The translations under genes and the position numbers were made by a program. Below, in pieces: positions 19,301 through 27,992 of a stretch of DNA of 56,450 bases; position 1 is the first letter of the stretch, and every line of letters starts with the position of its first letter. The notes under the pieces were generated by a model. That model did not search any database, was not told the origin of the DNA, and worked only from the letters and a program-made list of their open reading frames with translations. The DNA is from Stentor coeruleus. Lineage: Eukaryota; Ciliophora; Heterotrichea; Heterotrichida; Stentoridae. The DNA is taken from NCBI GenBank assembly GCA_001970955.1, contig MPUH01000406.1:1-56450 (forward strand), in the 5' to 3' direction.

Positions 19301-20789
19301 TTGCCTTACTACCTCCTCCAAATACATAATTTTCATTAGCTTTTAATGCATAAACTAAACCGAGAGAATCATTATCAAGTTTTTTAGGCTCTCCCATAGT
19401 ATCGAAATCGTAAGCATAAACAACACTATCAGCACCAACAAGTAGTATTTTTTCGTCTTTATCACCAAAACATATATCCCGAGGGACTCCTTCAGGGATT
19501 TTTACTACTCTTGACATATCTAAAGTCTCAATATCCCAAATATATAACTCAGATTTTTCAACATTTGTGACAATAACCTGGTTAGTTCTTTTGCATGTTA
19601 TGCATTTATGATTTTCCTTAATAAACTTAGAGTCTGGAAATCTTGCTTTATCCAAGAAAATCCCTTTCCACTGATAAGAGTATTTCGAGTCTATCCCATG
19701 AGTATAAATCAGATTCCTATCTTCATCAATTTCTAAATCGTAAAAGCGGTTAGAAAAATCAAATGTTCCTTCTTTGTCCAAGTCTTTCAAAGGCTGATTT
19801 AAAAACTTTGGTAAAGGATTAGTTGAGCTTAAGTCCCAGATATTGATGGAATGGTCCACACCAACAGCAACCAAATAGTCGTCATTTTTACTGAATTTCA
19901 CTGAAGTTATATCTTTGGAAGTATGTAACTGATATGTTGCTATATTTTTATATTTTTCTATTTCCCAAAGATATATTTTATTTTCAATACTGATAGCGAA
20001 TTTATTACTAAAATGAGAAAACTCTACTTCGCATTTTTTATCGACCCAGTACCAATCGCCGTTTTCATCTTGCTCATAATTGTAATTTTCACCTTTTTCA
20101 ATTTTATACACAAATGTAGCCCATTTTTGCTGACGACTATAAACGTAAATGTGACTATTTGTAGAAACTGATAAAAAATTATTATCATCACTCGCCCTAA
20201 TGAACTCGACACCTCTACATTTTGCTAATATTTCCTTAGTACCAAGGGTGAAATTATAAATAACTATAGTATCTTTGTCGTAGTCATAAGCATAAATGCA
20301 ATCTTTGACTTCATCAAAAACAACTTTTGATGAGCTTATTCTGACTTCATTATAAGAATCTTCGCTGAATGATGGGAAATCAAAGCTTGCTAATCTTCCA
20401 TCGTCGGTACTGAGGTAAATCTTGCTTTCTTTCTCATTGATTTTCATGCAGGCTAGAGAGCCAAGGTTTGTTTTGATTCTCTTGCATTCTTTCATGATCT
20501 TCAAGTCAATAAGTACTAGTTCACTTTCTTTAGAGCTGGATCCAACTAATAATGAATGTTTTGGAGATAGTTTAATAAGCTCGCATTCATAAGGAAACTC
20601 AATGTCTTTGTATTTGAAGGTTTTGTTAACAGCAGCTTTGATTTCTTTGAATCCCTTTTTGATTTGCTTGATGTCAGAGATTTCTGGGACTTTGTTTTCC
20701 AGATTCTGATGTAAAGCTAGATCTTTCATTGTCTGCGAGATGTTTAAAGCATTCTCGTTTTTCATCAAAGGCTCAGAGAGACCCGACAT
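16362..20789 (-). CDS. giant WD40 - TRP-like ion channel - zinc-ribbon protein
   Basis: 1475 residues in one frame. Residues ~50-690 are WD40-type beta-propeller repeats (for example HTSKDITSVKFSKNDDYLVA, VGVDHSINIWDL, EHTAEITTMEVF). Residues ~890-1140 hold six hydrophobic helices ending in LISILGTTYGRVNDDAQVED, the S6-post-S6 signature of TRPV/polycystin-like cation channels. A pore-like EATGGGDNEVEG precedes S6. Next comes a coiled coil (~1190-1240), then ~210 residues with repeated CxxC pairs (CDICRDG, CCKICDFDMCMKC, CRFCFE, CSKC) that should bind several zincs, like DC1 or ZZ modules. The architecture is typical of ciliates and unlike animal TRP channels. The fragment at 2-334 is a paralogue. 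Role inferred: Ca2+-permeable channel with cytosolic protein scaffolds. Confidence 0.85.
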   Translation of the reverse strand: MSGLSEPLMKNENALNISQTMKDLALHQNLENKVPEISDIKQIKKGFKEIKAAVNKTFKYKDIEFPYECELIKLSPKHSLLVGSSSKESELVLIDLKIMKECKRIKTNLGSLACMKINEKESKIYLSTDDGRLASFDFPSFSEDSYNEVRISSSKVVFDEVKDCIYAYDYDKDTIVIYNFTLGTKEILAKCRGVEFIRASDDNNFLSVSTNSHIYVYSRQQKWATFVYKIEKGENYNYEQDENGDWYWVDKKCEVEFSHFSNKFAISIENKIYLWEIEKYKNIATYQLHTSKDITSVKFSKNDDYLVAVGVDHSINIWDLSSTNPLPKFLNQPLKDLDKEGTFDFSNRFYDLEIDEDRNLIYTHGIDSKYSYQWKGIFLDKARFPDSKFIKENHKCITCKRTNQVIVTNVEKSELYIWDIETLDMSRVVKIPEGVPRDICFGDKDEKILLVGADSVVYAYDFDTMGEPKKLDNDSLGLVYALKANENYVFGGGSKAKIVIQDYNGGLIMDLGEFSEKITSIVITDSYVIGGDIKGNVIVYNLEQWTVYARLKEHTAEITTMEVFKNSETLLTIGKDKKCIFWSLYDKIPIKIQTLEDEVDSCYLSNDEKSFILSTTKGKVTIYNLPSFEKINCFKYKFAKHQRFACDKDEKYLIVSHDEGVFRTLSPIHPDNPTIIDDNISIPEMRRFLEGDRSDKVERKDTWIIAPFMVNSLHYYSNENLKKELKKAMINKSKYLKSSVGNPLNISLAKGNTEATGTIINQLKCRVSDNLFALETLSDCLIQLNQGGFKGLDELYNDCLIPVPASEKLPDSCDAGLKLPIVSYSLTMKVNAEKFIGPPSEDSDKKITFLVSAIRMNLEIGSQESLDFLQSLLDCSNTEIFKTKFIQYILNDKWNKVRKIMFFNGLLFILYLISLSIYVIYRDPLFLLIALIWSILMFLYELVQMYIDICGYFTEFWNYIDLSRAGLFYVYFYFGYIKYYEATNIIKDSAGQDVQADPTFSIDNYIWLLVSVTILSWVRGITLFALSTSTRYMISLLTEVIKDIIAFAVVVFYSILSFAFIKMAFTESTEANHSVFIGGQILGSFFEATGGGDNEVEGFTLALVIFNLIFNVIIMMNLLISILGTTYGRVNDDAQVEDLKQLTEMIIEAESFYLNRRNDKKKTIMQICEEYTPAEVVGENDMRTRFRTVKTEISMMKQKNDELHRINFKKIEELDQRIIDTQGKIESSKKDIINEFNTAIKDLGKKILAANQVEDAQEEQKNPFVCLSGHSLKPKHLYGHLCDICRDGLNDVDAFCCKICDFDMCMKCAQLYYDHSHKKAGLSCKDGHILLNFENSQEFFTEQGYESEQKCRFCFENIKGEVYHCLPCMFNLCSKCKDTYELSTKSKDAKLVCKSTHNLKWRHKDLYEKESLLINCSDCKEERTGAGFYCCVECPSYWCLKCITKQLASGSEDGQPEDRNIPPDPAESAEVEADS

Positions 20790-22399
20790 ATTTATTATAA
20801 GCCATAAATTAATTTTATCAGACTTTTATTATCCATATCAGATTTGGAGGGAAATTTGGAAGAAAATGGTCGAAGCAAATTTAGAGAAATTTGGTTTGCT
20901 GCATATAAAATTCAATAAAAGCAGTTGCTAGTTCAAACTATAATTAGCATAATACTAACTTTTTGCTTCTTAGATAAATCTTACACCCTGGATAATTTAG
21001 TATAATCTTTTAAATTTGCAAATAAAGGACACTTTTGCTATATTTTTAGTTTGCAGAGTCTTAACCTTGAAAACCTTTGGGAAATTTGATATCCTTCAAT
21101 TAGATTTCAAATAATTATTTAGGTTTTTACAATTTATTAGAGAAAATCTAAGAGTTTATGGATTTGTAAATGGTTTTGGCATGTGAAAAAAATCACCACG
21201 TTATTTGCTTAAATCGTTTTCTTTAACTTAATAATTTAATTCGTTTCTAACACAAATAAAGCAATTCTTTTCGCAATGCTTATACTTTCATACCTTAAAG
21301 TGCTCGATATCTAATGAAATGTTCAAATCTTTATCTTTACATACCTTTTTTTAGGGCGATTTTTTTAAGATTGTTGACTTATAAGTCAAAATACTCCTTC
21401 AATTATTAATAAAAGCTAGAGTATAAATTAATAGTATCACGGTATGTTTGTGTATACAAAATCAGTCATTAGAGTTTAAATCGGCTAAAATCTAGTCTCT
21501 TGAAAGCCTATTCTTATGAAAATTATTTTATGTTTTTTGATCTAATTCGCAGGAGAAGTAGAGTTAATAGAGTAAATGATTTACTTTAGAGGTTGTCGAA
21601 AAAGTATAAAGAAGCTATGCTTACGTTTTACAGCAAAATATACAAATATAGCTTGATGGATAAAAATACTATTAAAATCCATCTAAATTTAACTTGTCTG
21701 ATTATACTGCAAATTATCTTGTTGCTTTAACCACAACACTGCAGAAATACTATTTTTGCAAGTGAATTTATTTGATACACAAATAAATAATTACAGTAAA
21801 TATATAACTTGCAAAACTAATAATTTGATTTACCAATATAAAATCCTAAAACAATGCTTGTGTCAATTTATCAGAATACATAAACAAATGCTTATATTTG
21901 ATTATATTTTCTCTAAAAAGATAGAGTTTATTATGTATACTTAATAAAAATATATAGCTTTGTGCCTAGTTGAAATTTGTAAAAACAAAAATAATTTAGT
22001 GCAGATTTTCCAAAATTGTAAGAGCAATATGAATAAATTCTAAAAAAGCATCTTGAGGAAAGCTTTAATTATTGGTGTGTTTAAGCTTTTGATCCAAGCT
22101 GAAAGTAGTGCTGAAATCAATAGAGTTAAAAAATGATAAAAAGAATATTACAAGATTTGCCCTTAAGTGGGATTAGATATTTATTTTAAGTTATTCAAGC
22201 TTTGTTCTAATAGAGATGATTGTAATTTATACGAGGCTTTTATTGAAAGAAAACCAAAATAAATAACTAAGCTTGACATTAAGCTCAAAAATTATTCAGA
22301 AAATAATTACCTATTCTATACATCATCGCTTTTAAATTGTATTTAAAGCCTTCAAAAGCTTTATCATATATCAAATTTACTTAAAAACTAGCAATTTTA
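20790..22399. other. 1.6 kb intergenic
   Basis: Upstream flank of the large channel gene and downstream flank of the kinesin. A short patch at 20845-20935 reads somewhat coding-like (GNLEENGRSKFREIWFAAYK) but is too short to call. The 62-codon frame at 21756 starts at TTG and is discarded. Confidence 0.55.
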
Positions 22400-25099
22400 C
22401 TAATCAAAACTTGGAGGACTAATATCTCCAGAAATATTTGAAACATGAGTTGAAATACTACTTTTGAATCTACAATGCAAAGGTGACTCTTGCATATACA
22501 ATTTAGTAGGTCGAGTATGTATTTTAGTTTGTCTTAATAATTCCTCAATTTGAATCTTGTGGCTTTCATTAAGGACTTTTTTTTTAGTCTTATATCCAAG
22601 TATATCTTCAAGTTCCATATATTTATGAATCCACTTCCCTAATAATTCATTGAGCTTATTGATTTCCAACTGCTTTCTTACAAGTTCCTTTTCACATAGG
22701 TCTTTAAAATCATCAAGGAATTCTCTCCACCTATCTTTTTCTTTAGCATAAACATTAGAGTTTTCACTAGTAAGATTATCTAAAAGCTTTTTATAACTGT
22801 TTCTTTCAACAGTTATAATTTCGTTAGACTTCTTTAACTGATCGTTGTAAAGAGATTGTATTTGAAGGTTAGATTCTAGGTAAAGATATTTTTCATGATC
22901 TTCATATAGGTTATCATAATTTGCTATAAGAGAATTTCTTTTCTTTCTATTTAAAAACTGCAAAGGAGCTGCAGTCCCAGTTCTATTTACTTTGCGCATA
23001 ACTGGCTTATCGGCTTGTACGGGCTGGACATTCGGCTTAACAAATCTTATAATTTTACCTTTACCCAAATCAGTTCCTGCATCCTTTTTTATTTGATCCT
23101 TTTCTAGTTTTTCAAAGATTTCAACAAGTTTTCCATATGTGTTATGCAAAGAAAGGACCATTTTTTCAAGAATGCCTATTCGTTCTTTTTGAGTATTAAT
23201 AACTTTAGTCCTAAGGTTCATTTTTTCTCTTAAAAGCTTGTATTTCCATAATATCTCATAATATCCTCTAGTAAGCTCAGAATTAATAATCCCTGACCTT
23301 ATAAACTGTTTCTTCATTTCAAATATCAGAAGGTCTTTGTTTACATTAGACGAGTCTTCAATTTTCTGACACAGTCCTTGAGCATAAATATCATTAGACA
23401 AAAGTACAGTATCATTTATAGGTATATCAATATTATATTCTGATGTATTTACTACATCCAAAGAATCTTCTTCTGTATACACAGGTAATCTAGAGTTTTT
23501 ATCAATAGTAAACTGGGTCATATCAGTAAATTCCCACTCTGTAATTTTCTCCCCATTTTTAAGTTTCTCTAAATTCATCGTAAACCTCTCAGCCATAGTT
23601 TTCAAATGAAACTTTAGTATTTCCACTTGGATTTTCAACGACTCATTCTCATTTTTAAACTCATTATCATCATTGAAATTCTTACAATTAGCATCTAAAA
23701 GCGAGTTATATTTGCTTGTCAATTCAAAATTTTCTTTTTCAGTTTTCAACCTCCTTTTTCTCTCATGATCTAGTTCTTCTTCCAACTCTTTTATCCTTGA
23801 TGCATAGTATTCTTGGTCTTGTTTTAATGAATTCAATGTTTCTTGAAGCTCATCAATATTAAGATTTTCTTCATATTTTATTTCAGAAAACTTTGTATCA
23901 AGAGACAATTCTTCATTTGTTAAAGGCGATCTTTCTTCATTTTTTTTGATATTTGGAGGTGGTGGAGTTTTAGCACCCATTTTTATAGCATCAAGTTCTT
24001 TAACAGTAGATGCAAGTTGTTTTTTTAGTTCTTCAATTATTCTGATATAAGCTTCAGCGGATTTTTTTATATTGACCACAGCTTTATTTTTTATGGTTTT
24101 GGCTCTTTGGGCGAATTTTAGAGTGTTTAAAGAGTCTTCTACGTTACGAGGATGTGGGGAACAGTTGACAATAAGTGTTGTTTTGTAGTTACCTCCTAAG
24201 GATTCTTGAAGAAGACGAGTTAGTTTAGAGTCACGATAGGGAATGTGTTCAGCTTTGTCAGTTAAAGCTTTTATTACATTGCCTAAGGCGCTTAAGGATA
24301 AATTAATTTTTTTGGCTTCTTCAAGTTTGTTACCAGTCACTCCGGTTTGGTTGATTTTTTCGCAACCTGCTAAGTCAACTAGATTCAAAGTTCCTCTTTT
24401 TTCTGTGTCATTTGGAAATTTCTGCATAATTTCGACCATAAAAAGCTGATGACTTCTAGAACTTGCCGTATTCATTTTCGTACTTGCTACAGTCCTATTG
24501 CTTTCTCCAAGAGCAAGAAGTTCTAGCATTTCTTCTTCACATACAACATAAACATCAGTAAGTCCTTCAATAAATATTCCTTTTCTTTTATCCTGCTTAA
24601 TTTTCAGTTCACCACTATTTCCAAGAAGGTCCTTTAACGTTTCTTTATAGATTTCCAGCATAGAGCATTTAATAGTAAATTCTGTCTGTGTTGAAGACTG
24701 AGCCAAGGACTGGAAAATCAAACTTGTTGATCTTGGAATAATACCTCGGCATTCAAAATCGTGTACGTTAGAACCCATCATGGTATATGTCTTTCCTGAA
24801 CCTGTTTGGCCATATGCAAAAACCGTGCCATTATATCCTGTAAGAACTTCTTGTATTATTGGCCTGCCTACAAAGTCGAAAATTTCTTCTTGGCTGGCAT
24901 TTGAGTTAAAAACCCTATCAAAACTGAAAGTCTCATATTCATCCATCATTTTCGGAATACCTACAGTAAATTCATTTAAAAATTTCAGTTCTAATTCTTT
25001 GCTTTCGGTCAGTTCTTTTTCAATATTGATCAGCGGACGGAATCTTGCAATAACTTTTATATTGGATTCAGATGATTCCCTAGATTTCAGATACTCCAT
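22400..25099 (-). CDS. kinesin with N-terminal motor domain
   Basis: 899 residues. The motor spans ~13-350: P-loop GQTGSGKT at 97-104, switch I NTASSRSH, switch II DLAGCEK, and the microtubule-binding IPYRDSKLTRLLQESLGG. All ATPase motifs are intact. The neck follows (AQRAKTIKNKAVVN), then long coiled coils (~360-480 and ~760-860) with a basic, Pro-containing linker between. The motor wording (CSMLEIYKETLKDLL, GIFIEGLTDVYV) is closest to kinesin-1-like N-kinesins, which walk to microtubule plus ends, but the class cannot be fixed without a tree. A PPPP stretch at ~375 links neck and stalk. The start ATG at 25099 places the usual short extension before the motor core. No intron is required. 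Confidence 0.92.
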   Translation of the reverse strand: MEYLKSRESSESNIKVIARFRPLINIEKELTESKELELKFLNEFTVGIPKMMDEYETFSFDRVFNSNASQEEIFDFVGRPIIQEVLTGYNGTVFAYGQTGSGKTYTMMGSNVHDFECRGIIPRSTSLIFQSLAQSSTQTEFTIKCSMLEIYKETLKDLLGNSGELKIKQDKRKGIFIEGLTDVYVVCEEEMLELLALGESNRTVASTKMNTASSRSHQLFMVEIMQKFPNDTEKRGTLNLVDLAGCEKINQTGVTGNKLEEAKKINLSLSALGNVIKALTDKAEHIPYRDSKLTRLLQESLGGNYKTTLIVNCSPHPRNVEDSLNTLKFAQRAKTIKNKAVVNIKKSAEAYIRIIEELKKQLASTVKELDAIKMGAKTPPPPNIKKNEERSPLTNEELSLDTKFSEIKYEENLNIDELQETLNSLKQDQEYYASRIKELEEELDHERKRRLKTEKENFELTSKYNSLLDANCKNFNDDNEFKNENESLKIQVEILKFHLKTMAERFTMNLEKLKNGEKITEWEFTDMTQFTIDKNSRLPVYTEEDSLDVVNTSEYNIDIPINDTVLLSNDIYAQGLCQKIEDSSNVNKDLLIFEMKKQFIRSGIINSELTRGYYEILWKYKLLREKMNLRTKVINTQKERIGILEKMVLSLHNTYGKLVEIFEKLEKDQIKKDAGTDLGKGKIIRFVKPNVQPVQADKPVMRKVNRTGTAAPLQFLNRKKRNSLIANYDNLYEDHEKYLYLESNLQIQSLYNDQLKKSNEIITVERNSYKKLLDNLTSENSNVYAKEKDRWREFLDDFKDLCEKELVRKQLEINKLNELLGKWIHKYMELEDILGYKTKKKVLNESHKIQIEELLRQTKIHTRPTKLYMQESPLHCRFKSSISTHVSNISGDISPPSFD

Positions 25100-25802
25100 T
25101 ATTATATCTCATGCAAAAGTTAAAAAATAAGTTGTTTTGAATTTAGTCGGATTTATTTTTGATAATAGAAAAATCGAGATTTATGCTAGTTTGAGGTTAA
25201 ATACAATTTTTGTAATGTTTTTTGACTGAATCAAATTTTGTAATAGTGAATGAATGTTTTAATAGTAATGTGAATGATTGTTAAGTTAATTATTTTGTTG
25301 GATTATGAGCGATTTTGATTTAGATTGGCTTGAGTTATTGCTTTAAAAAAAAGTGATAGATTGGTTGTTTACTTACTATAGTATTTAGCTTAAAGGAAAT
25401 AATAATAGAAAAACATTTATTTTTAGTAAGTTTCAGAATTTTTGGTATTTTTTCATAAGGGCATTCTATTTATGATTTTGGTAAAGATAAAATAGTATAT
25501 CTAGAATACTAGGCTAGACTATTTCAAAATTAAAATAACCTATGAAGTATAAACCTAGAAATTATATAAATATGAATTTCTTATAGTCCAGTTCAAAACT
25601 TTTTCATATGCTAATACAGAATTTAATTTTCATAAACATTATAACGAAAATACTGAGTAATCTTAATAACCTCTATATTTATATCTATTTTATCTCTTAT
25701 TTCTTATAATCAAAAACATACATATTAAAAAAACTATCTTTTTTATTCAATAATGAAATCTTAGCGTAAAATCTTAAGCCAATATTTAATTAATATAACC
25801 TA
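25100..25802. other. intergenic, AT-rich
   Basis: Spacer between two minus-strand genes, carrying the kinesin's 5' flank. No gene or repeat seen. Confidence 0.6.
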
Positions 25803-27887
25803 TCAGTCATCATTCTGAGTATCTTCTTCACCATCCTTAACTTCATCAACCTTGCTTTCCTCTCTATGCTTAACCTGCTTCATAATCTTATTCAAATAAT
25901 ACCAACCAGCACAACATCCAACAATCGTCACACATATAATCGCAATAAGTGCCTTACTAAACTCAATACCTTTATCAATATCATCTTCAGGAATCTCACA
26001 ATTTTCCCCAGTATATCCGCTTTCACAATAGCAAATAGCACTATAGCAAACTCCATGAAAAGAGCACTTTGAAACACAGCCTTCAATCTCACTTTGCCTA
26101 TCTTCCTGTTTATCTTCTAATTCTTCAATCCACCCTTCCTTTTCGTTTTCTTCAGGACTTCTTCTAAGATTTTCAGCATAAAACACTGTCGGGTCATCAG
26201 GATCAGTAAACCCAAACATTTCAGGTATTAGATAATGAGGTGAGAATTCTTCATCTAAAATATCAGCAGCAACATCTTGTACTGAAGTTAGGTTATTAAA
26301 GCTAGATGTAGACACATCGATTTCAGAAGAAGGTTTTATACGTAATTCAATATCAATTGAGCTCTCAATAGACAATTCACTATCAGCATCCATATCTTCA
26401 GCATCATCAACTGAGGAAGTGACAAGAAGATCAGAGACATCCTGACTAGCTGAATAAACAACTGGAGCTTCAATGTCACAATAATCACCAACCCAACCTT
26501 CATCACAAAAACATTCAAGATCTTCGCAATGACCATTATCACAAAGGTCTTCACAAAGTTTCCAGTCTTCTTTTAGAGAACAATCCTTGCCAGCAAAGCC
26601 TTCATAGCAATCACAAAGTGCAGAGTCTAGACAGACACCTTGAAGACCAGAAGTGCAGTTATTAGGACAGCCGACTGTACCTTGACAATAAGCTCCATAA
26701 TAACCAGGGTAACAAATGCATTCAAATTCTATACAAGATCCATGAGTATTGCAATTAAGCCGACATACATTTTCTATACTACAATCAGAGCCTGACCATG
26801 TTAAATCACAGACACAACCAATATCAGTGCATGTTCCATGACCAGAACAATCAGCAGGACAAGGTTCATCAGTTATATAGACCCAAAAATCCCCATAAAC
26901 TTTTTCCATAAGAAACTTTCCTCCAAAAATAAATACCTCAGCTCCGATAAATGACATCCCTAAAGCTTCTCGGCCTTCTAATATAAGTGAATTAGTAANA
27001 ATAAATACCTCAGCTCCGATAAATGACATCCCTAAAGCTTCTCGGCCTTCTAATATAAGTGAATTAGTAAGTTGTTGCCAGCTTTCATCAATACCGTCAA
27101 AATGGTATAGGTCAGCAAAACATATCCGTTTATTACTGTCACACCCACCGAATATATAAATTCCTGAACCATGAGTTGTTGACATGTGGCCATGTCTAGC
27201 TGGAGGAGCTCCTTTTATTGTAATTTCATACCAATGTCTAGCATATAGATCATAATACCATAGCTCATTAGTTACCTTTTCACTAGTCTCTCCTCCAAAC
27301 ATCCACACTTTATTATCAATTCTATTAAGTGAGTGATATTTCCGTGCTTTGGGTACTATACCTACTGTAACTGGGTGTCCCCAGTGTTTGTTTATAGTGT
27401 CTATAAGTAAAATTTCTTGACTCAAGCCTTTTTCTGTATATCCTCCAAATAAGAAAATGAGCCCATTATCATGTAGGACCCCTGCGTGATAAGCCCTTGC
27501 ATCAGCTTTACCACCCATTTCTACTTCTTGCCACTCATAAGTCTGCATATTCAACTTGTAAACATCATTCAAAACCTCAGTAAGCGAACTTCCTCCATGA
27601 ATGTACATAAATTTGCCAACTAATACAGCGATATGTCCTTCGCGTGCTTCAGGGATATCCCCACTTGCTGCAATAACCTCCCAGATTTTCTTATCAGCAC
27701 TATACCTTTGCAAGTCATTGTAACACATAATCCCTAAATCGCAGCCTCCAAAAAGATACAATTGCCCATTATAAGTTGTAAGAGAATGTCCTGATCTTGA
27801 CTGAGGCAAGTCTGAATATACTGAGACAATTTCCCAATCATCAGCATAAGCTAGATTTATTAATCCGAGAAGTAACACAGTTATCAT
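25803..27887 (-). CDS. kelch-repeat / EGF-like type I membrane protein, spans an assembly gap
   Basis: 694 codons as written, about 670 after removing the 24-codon duplication at the N. A signal peptide (MITVLLLGLINLAYA) precedes a kelch beta-propeller at ~20-300 (YLFGGCDLG, MYIHGGSS, IFLFGGYTEKG, VWMFGGETSEK, IYIFGGCDSN). Next come tandem EGF-like modules (CPADCSGHGTCTDIGCVC and three or four more, ~320-455), an acidic linker, one last EGF module, a transmembrane helix (ALIAIICVTIVGCCAGWYYL) and a short charged tail. The architecture resembles attractin/MEGF8-like kelch-EGF proteins. Probably a cell-surface adhesion or recognition protein. Partners are unknown. Confidence 0.85.
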   Translation of the reverse strand: MITVLLLGLINLAYADDWEIVSVYSDLPQSRSGHSLTTYNGQLYLFGGCDLGIMCYNDLQRYSADKKIWEVIAASGDIPEAREGHIAVLVGKFMYIHGGSSLTEVLNDVYKLNMQTYEWQEVEMGGKADARAYHAGVLHDNGLIFLFGGYTEKGLSQEILLIDTINKHWGHPVTVGIVPKARKYHSLNRIDNKVWMFGGETSEKVTNELWYYDLYARHWYEITIKGAPPARHGHMSTTHGSGIYIFGGCDSNKRICFADLYHFDGIDESWQQLTNSLILEGREALGMSFIGAEVFIXTNSLILEGREALGMSFIGAEVFIFGGKFLMEKVYGDFWVYITDEPCPADCSGHGTCTDIGCVCDLTWSGSDCSIENVCRLNCNTHGSCIEFECICYPGYYGAYCQGTVGCPNNCTSGLQGVCLDSALCDCYEGFAGKDCSLKEDWKLCEDLCDNGHCEDLECFCDEGWVGDYCDIEAPVVYSASQDVSDLLVTSSVDDAEDMDADSELSIESSIDIELRIKPSSEIDVSTSSFNNLTSVQDVAADILDEEFSPHYLIPEMFGFTDPDDPTVFYAENLRRSPEENEKEGWIEELEDKQEDRQSEIEGCVSKCSFHGVCYSAICYCESGYTGENCEIPEDDIDKGIEFSKALIAIICVTIVGCCAGWYYLNKIMKQVKHREESKVDEVKDGEEDTQNDD
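26928..27070. repeat. single-N gap at 26999 flanked by an unmerged 71-bp overlap
   Basis: Bases 26928-26998 recur at 27000-27070 around one N and duplicate 24 codons of the kelch/EGF gene in frame. Assembly artefact. Confidence 0.9.
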
Positions 27888-27992
27888 TTTTATTTAATAA
27901 TATTAAGCTAATGAAATCGCTTTGATTAAAAAGCTAATTTAAAAGAATGGTTTAAAGGATTTTGGTGTAAGGTTTTAATATAGAACTAATAA

